Shown in pieces: positions 1 through 10,290 of a stretch of 64,000 bases of DNA. The stretch is from NCBI GenBank assembly GCA_034096865.1, contig JAWQFJ010001277.1, forward strand, positions 23,501 through 87,500, read 5' to 3'. Position 1 is the stretch's first letter; the number at the start of each line of letters is the position of its first letter. The notes below the pieces were generated by a model. It was given only the letters and a program-made list of their open reading frames with translations, was not told where the DNA came from and did no database searches. Source of the stretch: Theodoxus fluviatilis. Lineage: Eukaryota > Mollusca > Gastropoda > Cycloneritida > Neritidae. The translations under genes and the position numbers were made by a program.

Positions 1-6
1 GCTTAA

Positions 7-884
7 CTCACTTGCAACGTAACCCGACAATGGCAGCGTATCTTCAGTATCGTAGGTTTTTCAAGCATTAAAAAAAATCTAACAAAAATAGAAAGCCATG
101 AAAGATATTTATTCACTTAATTCAAACAAATCATGATCAAAATGTTTCAATGTGCATGATTTGAGTTATATCTACTGAAATAATGCATGTAATCAGCCAA
201 AAAAGAAAAAGCTCAAAACTCGTCAGTGAAGTTGCAAGAATTGAAATATGCTGGAATGGTGCCTTCAAAAAAAAAATCTGAAATGCAAAAACAATGCCAA
301 TATATTTACCTATATTCTGATAGCATTTGCAATATAAAAAAGGCACCTAGAAAAGAAAAATCACTATATACATTGATAGATTTTCACGGAAAAGTAGTTG
401 TGAGCAACAAGACCTTGTGCCGGGCTGAGGCGATGCACTTCGACGTTGTTGATTGACACGTCGAGTCGGTGTTTCGATTGAGCGCTGGTCATCGCTATCT
501 TCTGTCTCACCTAGCTGATCATCAGCAATATCTTGTTCTTCAAATCACTGTCTGATAGGATGTTCATAACAGCTTTTTCATCGTCAGATCCTTCCTCTAA
601 CTCTAGCTCAAGCACCTCTGATACGCGTTTGTCAGTCATTTTCGCAAAACGTACGGTGTACGGATAAATATTCACTGATTCAAACCTCCGCTTCTAAAGA
701 AATCATAAAGAAAGGTAACTCACATCGCAGTAATGATTCCTACAGCATTCTAAACTGGAGTTGCTTCCCTTAGACCATTGGCGAGAATACAGGAATTTTC
801 TGTTGACAACGCCCCTATGTGGGCGTTACGTTTCTGGTAGTGACGCGTCCAACGCTCCTATGCGGGCATTACGTTGCCAGTGAG
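7..884 (-). mobile_element. piggyBac-type remnant with TTAA ends (P1)
   Basis: TTAA at 3-6 and at 885-888 flank inverted ends CTCACTTGCAACGTAA (left) and, reversed from the right, CTCACTGGCAACGTAA. TTAA target duplication with short inverted ends is the mark of piggyBac (and Kolobok) elements. Near the right end are two subterminal copies of a GCGTTACGT-type motif (822 and 868). Read on the minus strand from about 640, a broken frame begins MTDKRVSEVLELELEEGSDD, then with one frameshift shows ETEDSDDQR. This is the acidic N-terminus typical of piggyBac transposases. The catalytic part is absent. Confidence 0.6.
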
Positions 885-888
885 TTAA

Positions 889-955
889 TGGCTTTATGTA
901 GCCTACAAAGGCTGATAGGCCGTAAAACACTATCCATCCATCCATCCATCCTTCA
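889..955 (+). repeat. SINE-like B repeat, 3' fragment with (ATCC)n tail
   Basis: The sequence GGCTTTATGTAGCCTACAAAGG..GATAGGCCGTAAAAC followed by ATCC repeats is the 3' end of the repeat family seen whole at 2241, 7211, 9251 and 63769. It abuts the TTAA of the P1 element. Confidence 0.6.
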
Positions 956-1460
956 AGACTGTTTTCTTGGTCTCCTTTGCCTCAGGTAGTGTTGGAAGTG
1001 TCTGCCCTCTTCAGGCACACATAATACATTGCCTTTGAAAGTGACAGTTCAGTCTCCCTTTACTTCCTCTGAGTTCCTGGTTAAGAATTGGGCTCTGTCA
1101 TCTGTGGGACCCTTCTCAGGTCATTAGAATTTACCAGCTCTTTGAGGTGTCTCCTGCTGCACACCCAGACTTGACCAACTGTTGCAAAGAAGGCAAGGGG
1201 CGGAACTCTGTCCCGACTCAGGGGACGATACTGAGAGAGAGTGTTGGCCTACACTACCAAGTTCTGTTCGTGTGGCCTAATGGCAGTGAATCGATATTAA
1301 ACTTGGCAGAAATAGACCTTGAGTATCTTAAAATGTACAAGACCACTCAAATTTCATGAACTATCATCCATTTTTCTACAATTTACAGTGCAAAATACAA
1401 ACTGAGGGGGTTTGCAGGAAATCATTTTATATCTGCTTTACAAATCTAAACTTTAAGATT
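956..1460. other. Piwi intron, no recognised feature
   Basis: There is no exon-like open frame with good splice sites and no repeat that I recognise. It is probably unique intron. Confidence 0.4.
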
Positions 1461-1708
1461 TCCAGATTAGCTCTCTCGGTAGAGCGTTGGATATTTTTTT
1501 CTCGCTGGGACATGCATGGTTGTACGGGATGCGTGTGCAGGTTCGAATCCGCACAGAAGCTTTTTTTAATGTGTGTTGGTATGAGAGAGAGAGAGAGAGA
1601 GAGAGCCACCCCACCCGTTGTTGTACACGTGAGAGGTTGCGGGTTCGAACCTTACTGGTTTTTTTTTCCCCCCTCTTTTCTCGAGAGGTTGCGGGTTCGA
1701 ATCGGATC
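1461..1708 (+). repeat. tRNA-like SINE fragments with three B boxes
   Basis: An A-box-like stretch (TTAGCTCTCTCGGTAGAGCG, 1468-1487) and a B box GGTTCGAATCC (1540-1550) inside a short T-arm stem (GTGCA..CGCAC) make a tRNA-like module. The space between them is interrupted by a T run and extra sequence, so it is not an intact tRNA gene. Two further B boxes follow, both in GAGAGGTTGCGGGTTCGAA (1631 and 1684), separated by a GA microsatellite and T/C runs. Confidence 0.5.
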
Positions 1709-1883
1709 TTAAAAAAAAAAAATTTTGATTAATGCCAAAACCTGGAGGTTCAGCGCCAGCGGTTTTTATATTACTAGTGACAATTCATGCTGAGGTGTTG
1801 CATTACTGTGTTAACATCTCATCTTCAGATTGCCACCTCTGATGTAGCCACTGCTTACATATGCTCTTTATCTTGTATTGCAG

Positions 1884-1992
1884 GTACAACAATCGGACAT
1901 ATCGGATAGATGACATCGACTTTGACCGCAATCCAAGAGACACCTTCAGTAAGAGCGGCCAGGAGATCTCCTACATGGAATACCTCAAAGCT
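1884..1992 (+). CDS. Piwi-clade Argonaute, PAZ-domain exon (first visible exon)
   Basis: Piwi proteins bind piRNAs and silence transposons in the germ line, and the PAZ domain anchors the 2'-O-methylated 3' end of the guide. The exon follows a TTGTATTGCAG acceptor and ends before a GTATGT donor. It enters with one base of a split codon and leaves in phase 0. It translates to 36 residues starting YNNRTYRIDDIDFDRNP and ending SYMEYLKA, which is the conserved Piwi PAZ block (Y-x-N-x-T-Y-R-[IV]-D-D-I-D). The first codon of the next exon at 11261 continues it in frame with the expected HYNITVRD sequence. Earlier exons (N-terminal RG-rich part and start of PAZ) are not visible in 1-1883 and should lie further left. 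The paralogue (Piwi-like 1 or 2) cannot be decided from this fragment. Confidence 0.9.
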
Positions 1993-2240
1993 GTATGTTC
2001 ACTTGAGTTTTGTCATGTTTGTAGAACAATTCTGTAGTTCCAGTCAGGCTTAGTGAAATGGTATGTCTGGACTTTCATTTGAACAGGTATCTGAATTATA
2101 AGAAAGCATAGGATTACTATTGAAAACTGACTAATTGGTGCAGGAAAACATATGAAATGGGAAAAGGTAGAATGTATGAAGATAACAGTACCTGGAAGGG
2201 ATCAATTTTTGTCTTGAAATTAACTATTCTTGAAGCAAGC

Positions 2241-2438
2241 TCCCCCTGTGGGTTTGGGGTAAGATTTGACCCACTGCGTCTCCCTACGCGATTTTTCAGA
2301 GGCGAATAACTAGGGACACTTTGACTTGTATTGCGTTTACTCTAAACTGCTCTAGTGGTTTTCGTGCTTAGTGGCCTTACATAGCCTTCGAAGGCTGATA
2401 GGCCGTAAACCACCATCCAACCATCCATCCACCCATCC
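2241..2438 (+). repeat. SINE-like B repeat with (ATCC)n tail
   Basis: This is a member of a roughly 200-bp family that starts at CCTGTGGGTTYGGGGTAAGA, contains GAGGCGAATAACTAGGGACA, and ends in the hairpin AGCCTWCRAAGGCT followed by ATCC repeats. The GGGTTCGGGG near the start looks like a degenerate polymerase III B box. Other copies are at 7211, 9251 and 63769 (minus). Confidence 0.65.
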
Positions 2439-3355
2439 TGAAGCAAGCATTGTATAGCACCTTATTGACTCACATGCGAAGCAAAAGTGAGTCTATGTAC
2501 TCACCTGTGTCGTCCGTCCGGGCGTCCTGTCGTCCGTAAAAAACTTTAACGTTGAATATTTCTCGGAGACTATTCAGTCTATCAACAGCAATTTGGCATG
2601 ATGGTGTATGATGACAAGGCGTCAAAAAACATACATAGTGGCTTGACCTTGCTTCAAGGTCAAGGTTGCAGGGGCCGTAAATGTTGCATGAAAACCAGCC
2701 ATTTTTCACATTTTCCCAATTTTCTCTGAAGTTTTTGAGATTGGATACCTGACCTATATATAGTGTATAGGGAAAAGTAATCCCTATCTTTTGATACCAG
2801 TTTGATGGACCTTGCTTCAAGGTCAAGGTCACAGGAGCTCTTTAAAGTTGGATTGTATATATTTTGAAGTGACCTTGACCCTGAACTATGGAAGATAACT
2901 CTTCCAAACTTTATAACATTGTAGTACACATGTTATACTTTCATACTAGGTTACCCGTGTCGTCCGTAAAAACTTTAACATTGGATTTTTCTCTGAGGCA
3001 ATTGAGTCTATCAACACCCAATTTGGCATGATGGTGAATGATACAGACATGGGACTGATCCGTATTTATACGGATTTCCGTATTTTTTTACAGTCAATGG
3101 GTCATTTCTGAGATCGACGCAAATCCGAAGAGAAAATTGGGGGGGGGGGGGGGGGGTGAGGGTGAACTTTGGCGCCTTCGCAAGTTCGGTTGTCGGGTCG
3201 TTCCGTCATGTTTCGCGAAATACTGTGACGTCATTTATCCAGACTTTACGCGCGTTTTGATTGGTCACAATCATTGCCGATCTTTGCCGAAGCTGAAAAT
3301 ACTCGTTTTCGGATTCTCCGAGCGCTTGCGCAGTCGTGAAGTCGAAGCAGTCAAA

Positions 3356-3697
3356 ATGGCGACTTACTCCTATCGCGTGTTCACGGACAATGAAAGTGTT
3401 GAGTCCGCGAACATCGACAAGGTTGACAGTGTGAAAAACAAATGGAAAGCGCAATGGCTGACGGAGAGAGTTGTAGTGAAATACAAGGGCAAGGAGAGAT
3501 CCCAGTTGATCGGCGATTCCATTGCAAAAATCGACGTGCCTGGAGAAGCCATTTGCAAGTGGTGCGAGAAAGGAATCATCAATTACGGGACAAATGGAAA
3601 GTCTGCGTTGGTAAAGCATCTCACCACCAACAAACACGCAGTGAAATTGGATTTGCATCGAACAACGGCGCCTGTGGACTTCATGTTTACCAATGAG
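3356..3697 (+). CDS. hAT-type transposase, N-terminal BED zinc-finger exon
   Basis: This is a 114-codon open exon from ATG to a GTCAGT donor, in phase 0. C67-x2-C70 and H88-x5-H94 in CKWCEKGIINYG..LVKHLTTNKH form a BED-type zinc finger, the DNA-binding module found at the N-terminus of many hAT transposases. The start is chosen because it is the first ATG after the 5' end region and because a truncated copy of this element (11968-12291) breaks just after the same ATGGCGACTTACTC. The catalytic RNase-H-like domain does not follow, so the element cannot make a full transposase. Confidence 0.65.
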
Positions 3698-3717
3698 GTC
3701 AGTTGCATTGATCGTGG

Positions 3718-3960
3718 AACGTTTGGGGTCATGCTAGTATTTACCGAAAATCAGAATGGCGTAGTGGCTAATGTCCTCGAAATGGCTTAGAAATGAGCAT
3801 ATATATCGTTATCCCCTTCTTGAGTACGATGTATTTAAGCTATTCTAACTATATTTGACCAAATTACGTTAGAAACAGCAAACTTTTGAAACACAGACAG
3901 GCAGTCGCCATTTCGGTCCATTTCAATGTGGGCGCTGCCATTTTGACCTCCATTTAGATC
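3718..3960 (+). repeat. Dispersed repeat also present inverted at 27775-27995
   Basis: The stretch around CGAAATGGCTTAGAAATGAG and GGATAACGATATATATGCTC (reverse sense) and CAAATTACGTTAGAAACAGC is found reverse-complemented at 27775-27995 with modest divergence. Here it occupies the intron-like gap of the hAT element. In the other place it follows a broken hAT-type transposase. Confidence 0.6.
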
Positions 3961-4093
3961 GGTCCATTTCAATGACCGAAAGGTCTATTAAATTAATGCA
4001 TTATATTATGTGGTTGTCTTAAACCTTTTCTGACGGCTAACGAGTATTCTCATTTAGGCCGAGTGCTCACCACCACCGGTGTAGCGTAATAAG

Positions 4094-4911
4094 TGGAGTC
4101 AGCATTCAGCGTCATGGGAAACATTTTGGACTCCAAGTCGTCAAGGATGAATGTTTCAACTCTGTCTGCCATACAGACTGTGAAGTACAGCCTCAAAGCG
4201 AGGCAGACGACTGCTGTTGAGAGTTTCTCCAGAAAAGACAAACTGTACTCGCCTGTGAATCGCACATTGTGCAAGAACATGAGAGGTGCTAGAGGAAAGC
4301 GCAAGATAGAGCAGGAAGCAGAACAAGACAGAATTGAAAAGGAGAGAGTCGCTTTGTCTCTGAAGAAGCAGAAGCTTGTCAGCAAACAGGAAGCCAAGGC
4401 AAAACTTGCAGAAGCAGAAAAGACTGCCAGGATTGCCCATTGGAGAGCTGTCCGTTCACGCAAGAATGCAAGACTCCAAGCTCTCTCTGAAGCCCTCAGC
4501 CTGAAAGAGAAACCCAAAGATTCGGCAGCCACTGGAACTTCCTGGAGATCAACCCGTGTTGTACCTCATCATGCTGCAGTTCCATTTGATGGCCGAAGTC
4601 GTAGGCCATCCCACAAGGTAGCCTCTTCTTCTAAAAAGAAGCTGCAGACTCCCACACCCTCCACATCAGCTGTGGTCACTGCTTCGAGACGGGAAACTGT
4701 ACCTCCAGTCACTGCTAATGGTGTGTCTCCGGGGTTTTGTATTCCCAAGGTGGCCTCTTCTTCCGCCATGAAGGTGGTGCAGACCCCCACCAACAAAAGA
4801 TCGTCATCTGTGCCCGTGAGTGAAGCTAATGTGGTGCCGGCCCCAGCAAAGAAAAGGAAGGTTTCCAGTGGTGACCTGAGGGATTTCTTCAGCAAACTTC
4901 CCAGAGTGTAA
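4094..4911 (+). pseudogene. hAT-type transposase C-terminal exon with PIP-like tail
   Basis: The reading frame begins after TAATAAG (in-frame stops upstream, so it is an exon start or a break) with VESAFSVMGNILDSKSSRMN. This is the hAT dimerisation motif (S/E-x-x-F-S-x-x-G) that closes the catalytic domain. It continues through a Lys/Glu-rich coiled-coil-like segment (QEAEQDRIEKERVALSLKKQ) and a Ser/Pro/Lys-rich disordered tail, ending GDLRDFFSKLPRV before TAA. The end L-x-x-F-F resembles a PCNA-interaction peptide. Without the middle of the protein it is not functional as a transposase. Domesticated use of the tail cannot be judged. Confidence 0.6.
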
Positions 4912-5414
4912 ATGAAATGAAGAACAAACTCACAAAATGAACAGACTTTTCTATGTACAATTTATTTGTATTTGCACACCCAACACACAACTATTGATGG
5001 CAGAGATCAATCTAAAACAGACATGTGATTTTGGGTGAGTACTTCAAAAATTTTTTTTTTTTTTTGTACTGTAGCTGTGTCAGTGAACACCCTAGAAAGT
5101 TAATTTTCCTGCTCAGATTGCATCAGATTGCACCATTTGGCTTCCCCTTTTAACAAATTTTTCCGGGGGGGCATGCCCCCGGACCCCCCTAGCTTGCTTG
5201 GCGCTTCGCGCCATCGGTTCGGCGCTTCGCGCCTTCAGTTTCAGTATTTTTCACAATTCCTGTGTCCCATGTCTGATGATAAGGCATCAAAAAACATTTG
5301 TAGTGACTTGACCTTGCTTCAAGGTCAAGGTCGCAGGGGCCATAAATGTTGTCTAAAAACAGCCATTTTTCACATCCTCTCAGCATGTGAGTCGTGTGGG
5401 CTTTGCCGTTCTTG

Positions 5415-5958
5415 TGTTGACAATGCTGTAGTGTACCCCTTTGTTGACAAGCATCTAGGATATCATAGTCAAAACATACATACAACTTTATTCATGAAAT
5501 ACCATGCAATTACTACATACATGAACAAGCACATAAAGAACTCTGAAACATTTGGTCAGCAAGGACATCTGTCATTTAGACAGCATCAAATGACACATCC
5601 TGTGACCAGCATTCTCATCCACAAGGTACAAATGAATAAATTTTACTTGAACATGCTTTCAAAAGCTTACATTGTGAATCCCTGACACATGTCTTGATGA
5701 ACAATCCAAGAAACCCCCCTGCACCAACGACTTGCCAATACTATGCACCAGTCACTACTGCGGATCTTCATGTGGGGTATACATTCCCCACCTCCAGATA
5801 CTCCTTATTCGTGCAAGCATCACTTAACTGTAAGTGTAACCAACAGGGTTTGAGAGGTATCAGCATTTTAAATGCATCAATGGGACATTTTGGAATCAAA
5901 CCTAAAAGTCTTATTCCTGCAATTATTTCCAATAGATGCATACATAGACAAGTACAAC
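5415..5958. other. Piwi intron, no gene seen
   Basis: Unique-looking AT-rich sequence. The open frames present have no homology that I recognise and no coding bias. Its copy is at about 14036-14577. Confidence 0.4.
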
Positions 5959-6163
5959 ACACACACACACACATGTGCGCACACACACACATGTGCGCAC
6001 ACACACACATGTGCGCACACACACACATGCGCGCACACATGCACTTGTCCCCATCCACACACGCACACACACATACATGCCTGCACACACACACTCAAAC
6101 ACACATACATGCACACCCACCCATGCATACACACACATGCATACACACACACATACATTCCTA
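5959..6163. repeat. CA-rich microsatellite with 18-bp ACACACACATGTGCGC units
   Basis: CA dinucleotides are interspersed with ATGTGCGC and ATACATGC. There are four complete higher-order units here against three in the duplicated copy at 14578-14760, a length difference expected between haplotypes. Confidence 0.9.
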
Positions 6164-6777
6164 ATGCATACGTTCAAAGTGTACAAAATATCTCAAAACA
6201 AAACACTGATATATGGGTTTAATGTTTCCCCTACCCTTATCCTCATTTGTTAAGACATATGTCTTTTTTCCATGGCTGATAAGGAATGTTCCTGTCACTA
6301 CCTATCCAAGTGTGGCAAACATAGCATTTGTATATTCCATCTAAGGAATTATTAGTAATCAGTCAGTCCAGACTGTAAGGCATGTCTCATTTAACATTAT
6401 CTGTTTTAATACATCATGGTATGTGTACTATTTTATTGGTCATTGGCCTGGCAAAACATCTCTACATCTCTTCTTTCAAATGATGAGAGACCCAATGATG
6501 GAAGTGCCAGAACAATACCTGGCTATGGCTTTTGCTCTCTGTGAGCTCAATCCAATTAGTTTCAATCCACTGCAGAATCTTGAATGTACACTTTTCAGGG
6601 ACTCCACAACCAACACAATGATGTTTCAGTCGATACTCAGTCTCTTGGATCTGCCGGCACAGGGGAATAGGAATGAAGGAATTTTGCCTCGGCATGTGCC
6701 AATGAAAGGTTCAAACGGCACTGCTATTTATGCAATGTAGCACTATCTCCTGTAGTGGTTGATGAAGCAAACATCTG

Positions 6778-7011
6778 GGCCCGTATTCACAACGGCGATT
6801 TATCGGCGATTTATTTTAACTCCGATTTATCTCTAAACTCAGATGATTCCAACTGCCTGTTCCGCTCTCCCTTGGCTGGAAACCAGTATATATAGCAAAG
6901 CGCAACCTAGGATCCTCTGACGAGCGTACCTTATCTAACCGATCAAGATAACGCAGGGCTAGGGGATAAATCGAGTGTTAAAAAGATAAATCGCCGTTGT
7001 GAATACGGGCC
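6778..7011. mobile_element. 234-bp MITE with perfect inverted ends
   Basis: GGCCCGTATTCACAACGGCG at the left is matched exactly by its reverse complement at the right, and the match continues through GATTTAT. The flanks show a 3-bp duplication CTG (6775-6777 and 7012-7014). Size, long perfect ends and 3-bp duplication suit a PIF/Harbinger-like MITE. Its duplicate is at 15381-15614. Confidence 0.7.
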
Positions 7012-7210
7012 CTGGCCTTTTGTGTTGAATGTTCTAATAGCTACTGTTTTCTTGCTGCAAATGGCTCTGATTCACTATTTGGTCTTTCAGGACACATGTC
7101 ACCACTGTATGCAGGAAGATTCTGTGCAATGTTGTTCATCAGTTTGTTGTCTGGATTAAATGAGCTTCTTGCTCTTTTTACAAGTATTAAGAATGTGGCT
7201 CACTGTCTGT

Positions 7211-7424
7211 CCTCCTGTGGGTTCGGGGTAAGAATTGACCCACCTTATCTCCCAAAGTAATTTGTAAGAGGCGAATAACTAGGGACACCGTGACTTGATT
7301 TGCGTTTACTCAATACTGTTTAAGTGATTTTAGTGCTTATTGGCCTTATATAGCCTACAAAGGCTGATAGGCTGTAAAACACCATCCATCCATCCATCCA
7401 TCCATCCATCCATCCATTCATCCA
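7211..7424 (+). repeat. SINE-like B repeat with (CCAT)n tail
   Basis: Same family as 2241-2438: CTGTGGGTTCGGGGTAAGAA start, GAGGCGAATAACTAGGGACA, hairpin AGCCTACAAAGGCT, and a CCAT/TCCA tail that is 8 bp longer in the duplicate (from about 15814). Confidence 0.7.
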
Positions 7425-7630
7425 TCACTGTCTCAGATTGAAAGGAGCACCTTTTGCATTTCTTGCTAAATGTAGCTGGATAGTACAGGTGCATGAGACT
7501 ATCACACTCCAGTATCTGCAGCTTGGCCTTGATGGCAAACTTTACCACACTGTCACTCAGGTGCATGTTGGTGAGGTGAACACAAGAGAGTTGATGGTTT
7601 GACACTCAATTCTAGCTATGGCCCCCCCCC

Positions 7631-7925
7631 AAAAAAGGTGTGGTTAGGGTAACATAGCCCCCAAAAATAGGGTAGGTAGGTAGGCTATAACTTTTTCTTT
7701 TTTTAAACTTTTTTTTCCTCATGGACTATGGAGGTAAGTTGTACTTCCCTTTGCATGCCGCGTCGCCTGCACGGGTTGTTTTCTGAGACTGAACGATTGA
7801 TCTCTCCCTCAACCCACATCTTTGATTTAATATTATTTTTTTCTCTCAACATTTTCAATAAAAAGATGTAGGGTCGGCGCCCCAGAATAGGGTAGGTCGG
7901 GTTACCCTAACCACACCTTTTTTTT
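7631..7925. mobile_element. MITE with TTAGGG-containing inverted ends
   Basis: The left end AAAAAAGGTGTGGTTAGGGT and right end ACCCTAACCACACCTTTTTT are reverse complements, and the match continues with AAC/GTT. The interior has AATAGGGTAGGT near both ends. No coding capacity. Duplicate at about 16237-16530. Confidence 0.6.
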
Positions 7926-9250
7926 GTGTGGCCTATCCAGCCCCAAAATTCTTTACTTTTCCATGTGCTGGATCTCTGCTGCTTGAAGTTGTCTTTCAGA
8001 CATGCATAACACCCTTCCAAATCTACCCTTCTAAATCTCTCATGACTATCTGCAGCTCATTTTCTTCCAATATATCTAGAATGTACCGATCCTCTTCCTT
8101 CTGAATACATGTAGTAATGTTCAGCTTCATACATGTACTTCATTCAGCCCAATCCATTGTGACCTGGACCAGTTTACCTTGCTCTTTTTGATGACAGTTT
8201 TTGCTGCCAGTTCTGAATCCAGCAAAGTTGTTGTTTTTTTCCTCTTGAAGGTTCTGCTCCTTTTTTTCTCCTGTGGAGTTAGTGATGTTCTGGCTGTGTG
8301 CCTGACTTGTGGATCATCACTGTTTAGTGCCTCAATGTAGAAAGAGTTCCTCAGCATAATAGGCAGCTCTTGGGTCTCTTATACCAAGCCCTCCTTCACC
8401 TTTTGGGGTGAAAACCAAGTCATGATTAAAGGATTTATTGAGGCCTAGCCAAGATCTCACTGCCTCAATGATTTCATCCTCAACTTGGTCCAGGTTTTGT
8501 GTGTGTGAAATGGATGTTTGGGGTGTAGAAGTTCAGGTTTGATTTTTCCCATGGTGTTGAGACCTTGCAGTTATGCTGCTACTGGCAGGGGTGCTTTATC
8601 AATCTTGTTGACAGTGTTCTTGTCATAGTCAAAACATCCAACCATTCCATCCATCCATCCATCCATCCATCCATCCACACGTAAATACATATCAAATTGA
8701 CGTTATTCTCGAATACCTACATACATATTGTGATTACAGTAACCCAACCAACCCTATTTTTCTTTGCGGACCTGATTTTTTATCAATCATGCAAAGTAGA
8801 AAAAAAGAGGAAGAAATCTATAGTAATCAATGAATGAATTAATTGTGTGCTGTCCCATCTTCCCTGTCAGGACTATGAGCACTTGGGAATCTGCTATTTA
8901 AGTACTACAAACAAGTTTTTTCCATTTTGAGAAAGTGTGATTATTGTTAACTGGCCTCTTCTGAAAAGTTCAGGCCTTTTTTATCTTATCCTATTTTAGT
9001 CTGTTACCTTATCCACAAAAATATTTTCTTTTGTTCTTTTGGCCTTAGCTGATTTGTATTTCTGAAGATGTGCCAACTTCTCACCAAACCTATTCATGCA
9101 GAAGTGGTTCCATGGCAAATACTGGCTTTTTCTTCATTTTGGGGTGGTGGTAATTTTTTTTCAACAATTCTTTAATCTTGGATTAAAGTAGACTTGCACT
9201 GAAGGAGTAGCTAAAGGTGCTTTTGAATACTTCACACCCTTCTTCCTTGT
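7926..9250. other. Piwi intron with a (CCAT)n array, no gene
   Basis: This is AT-rich intron sequence, with a CCAT/TCCA microsatellite at about 8645-8677. No exon or transposon end is recognised. The minus-strand open frame near 8127-8357 is short and lacks splice context. Duplicate at 16531-17861. Confidence 0.4.
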
Positions 9251-9440
9251 GCTCCCACTGTGGGTTCGGGGTTAAAAGAATAGACCCACCATGTCTCTCT
9301 ACATGATTCGTAAGAGGCGAAAAGATAGGGACATCATGACTTGAATTGGGCTTACTTGGAACTATTCCAGTGATTTTTGTGCTTGATGGCCTTACATAGC
9401 CTACAAAAGCTGTTAGGCTGTAAAACTCCATCCATCCATC
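9251..9440 (+). repeat. SINE-like B repeat, diverged copy
   Basis: It contains CCCACTGTGGGTTCGGGGTT, GAGGCGAAAAGATAGGGACA, AGCCTACAAAAGCTGTTAGG and a short ATCC tail. More diverged than the 7211 copy. Duplicate at about 17862-18050. Confidence 0.65.
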
Positions 9441-10290
9441 TTCTTCCTTGTGCCATATGACACATGGCCTCCAGTGACTCAGTGTGATGTCAACATTGTT
9501 TCCTCAATGGGACATCTCTGTGGTTTTGGGGTAGGGTTGGGGAAACGTTAGTAAAAGAATTATTCAATTAATTCATGAATGAGGGAGGAATTCGTAAAAA
9601 CAGCCAATCAGATTTTGTTTTCCACCAGTTTGTTTCCCGCCAGTTTGTTTGTTTCCTGCTAGTTTGTTTCCCACCAGTTTGTTTCCCACCAGAGGGGCCA
9701 TCTTTCTCACACCCCTCTCCTTGAACAAGTACACTAGTGTGGCCTGTTTATGGAAGCTCTTCCAAGTAACCAGCGTATGTTATTTGCTATATGGTTGAGT
9801 AATATGCAGTATAACAAACCAGCATGCCTAATTTTGTGGGTGTATCTTCATTTGTTTAAAAGATTAGTTTCAAATTTGCCGCCCCCTTGAAACTGGGTTT
9901 TTCCATGAGACAAATTGAAGATTTTGCAAAATTCGTTACATAGAGTGATAGACAATTTTATTTTAATAAAGAGTGCAGTTTAAAAACAACAACAACTGAA
10001 CTGTCAAGTACATATGTTCAAAATTTCATTTTGGGACTTGTCTGCTCATTTTATTCTGCACAGGAGCCCAGCAAACTTGCCATTTGGAGCATATTTCTGT
10101 TACTTTTGGCACAGTGAATTCCCAGCAGTTAACCTAAAAGGATTGTAAAAATTGCTGTTTCTGTTTTGAGGTCCTTTAGTGGCAGACAATGTAGGTGGTT
10201 CAAATTGGGAAAATTGGTTTTCTGCTCAATGGAATAGCTTGTTTACAGCAGTATGTCTCTGCAACCAAAAGAGATATTGACCTACTTTTT
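9441..10290. other. Piwi intron with a short tandem repeat
   Basis: CCACCAGTTTGTTTCC-type units repeat about five times at 9631-9692. The rest shows no recognised feature. Duplicate at 18051-18901. Confidence 0.4.

Larger units (their letters stand above)
3044..5275 (+). mobile_element. hAT-type transposon, internally deleted, 6-bp target duplication
   Basis: Inverted ends CAGACATGGGA (3044) and TCCCATGTCTG (ending 5275) are flanked by ATGATA on both sides, a 6-bp duplication of the host repeat. The element keeps a BED-finger exon (3356-3697) and the C-terminal dimerisation exon (about 4094-4911). The intervening catalytic exons are missing, replaced by a dispersed repeat around 3718-3960. 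The second half (from 4630) recurs at 13255-13896 in the duplicated block. hAT elements usually make 8-bp duplications, but 5- and 6-bp groups are known. Confidence 0.8.
2467..5414 (+). repeat. Helentron-like AGGTCA repeat (HINE copy 1), split by a hAT element
   Basis: This copy starts at GACTCACATGCGAAGCAAAA and ends at GCATGTGAGTCGTGTGGGCT..CTTG. It is interrupted at 3044-5275 by the hAT-type element, whose target duplication ATGATA lies within this repeat's ATGGTGTATGATGACAAGG segment. Like the copy at 45934 it is a long form: the GTCGTCCGTAAAAACTTTAAC module recurs at 2958. The sequence between the ends carries several TGACCTTG / CAAGGTCA motifs. Confidence 0.8.

Noticed and set aside
1461..1556. 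A functional tRNA gene
   Set aside because: A and B boxes are present, but the region between is interrupted by a T run and extra bases, and no acceptor stem can be drawn.
3139..3157. The poly-G run as a regulatory G-quadruplex of the hAT promoter
   Set aside because: The truncated copy at 11968 has only short G runs at this place, so the long run is probably slippage.
5694..6253. His/Thr- and Cys/Val-rich frames
   Set aside because: Translations of the CA/TG microsatellite. The same applies at 14315-14856 and 60483-61169.
8127..8357. A 76-codon minus-strand frame (and its duplicate at 16734)
   Set aside because: Basic, short, with no splice support or recognised homology; it lies in intron.
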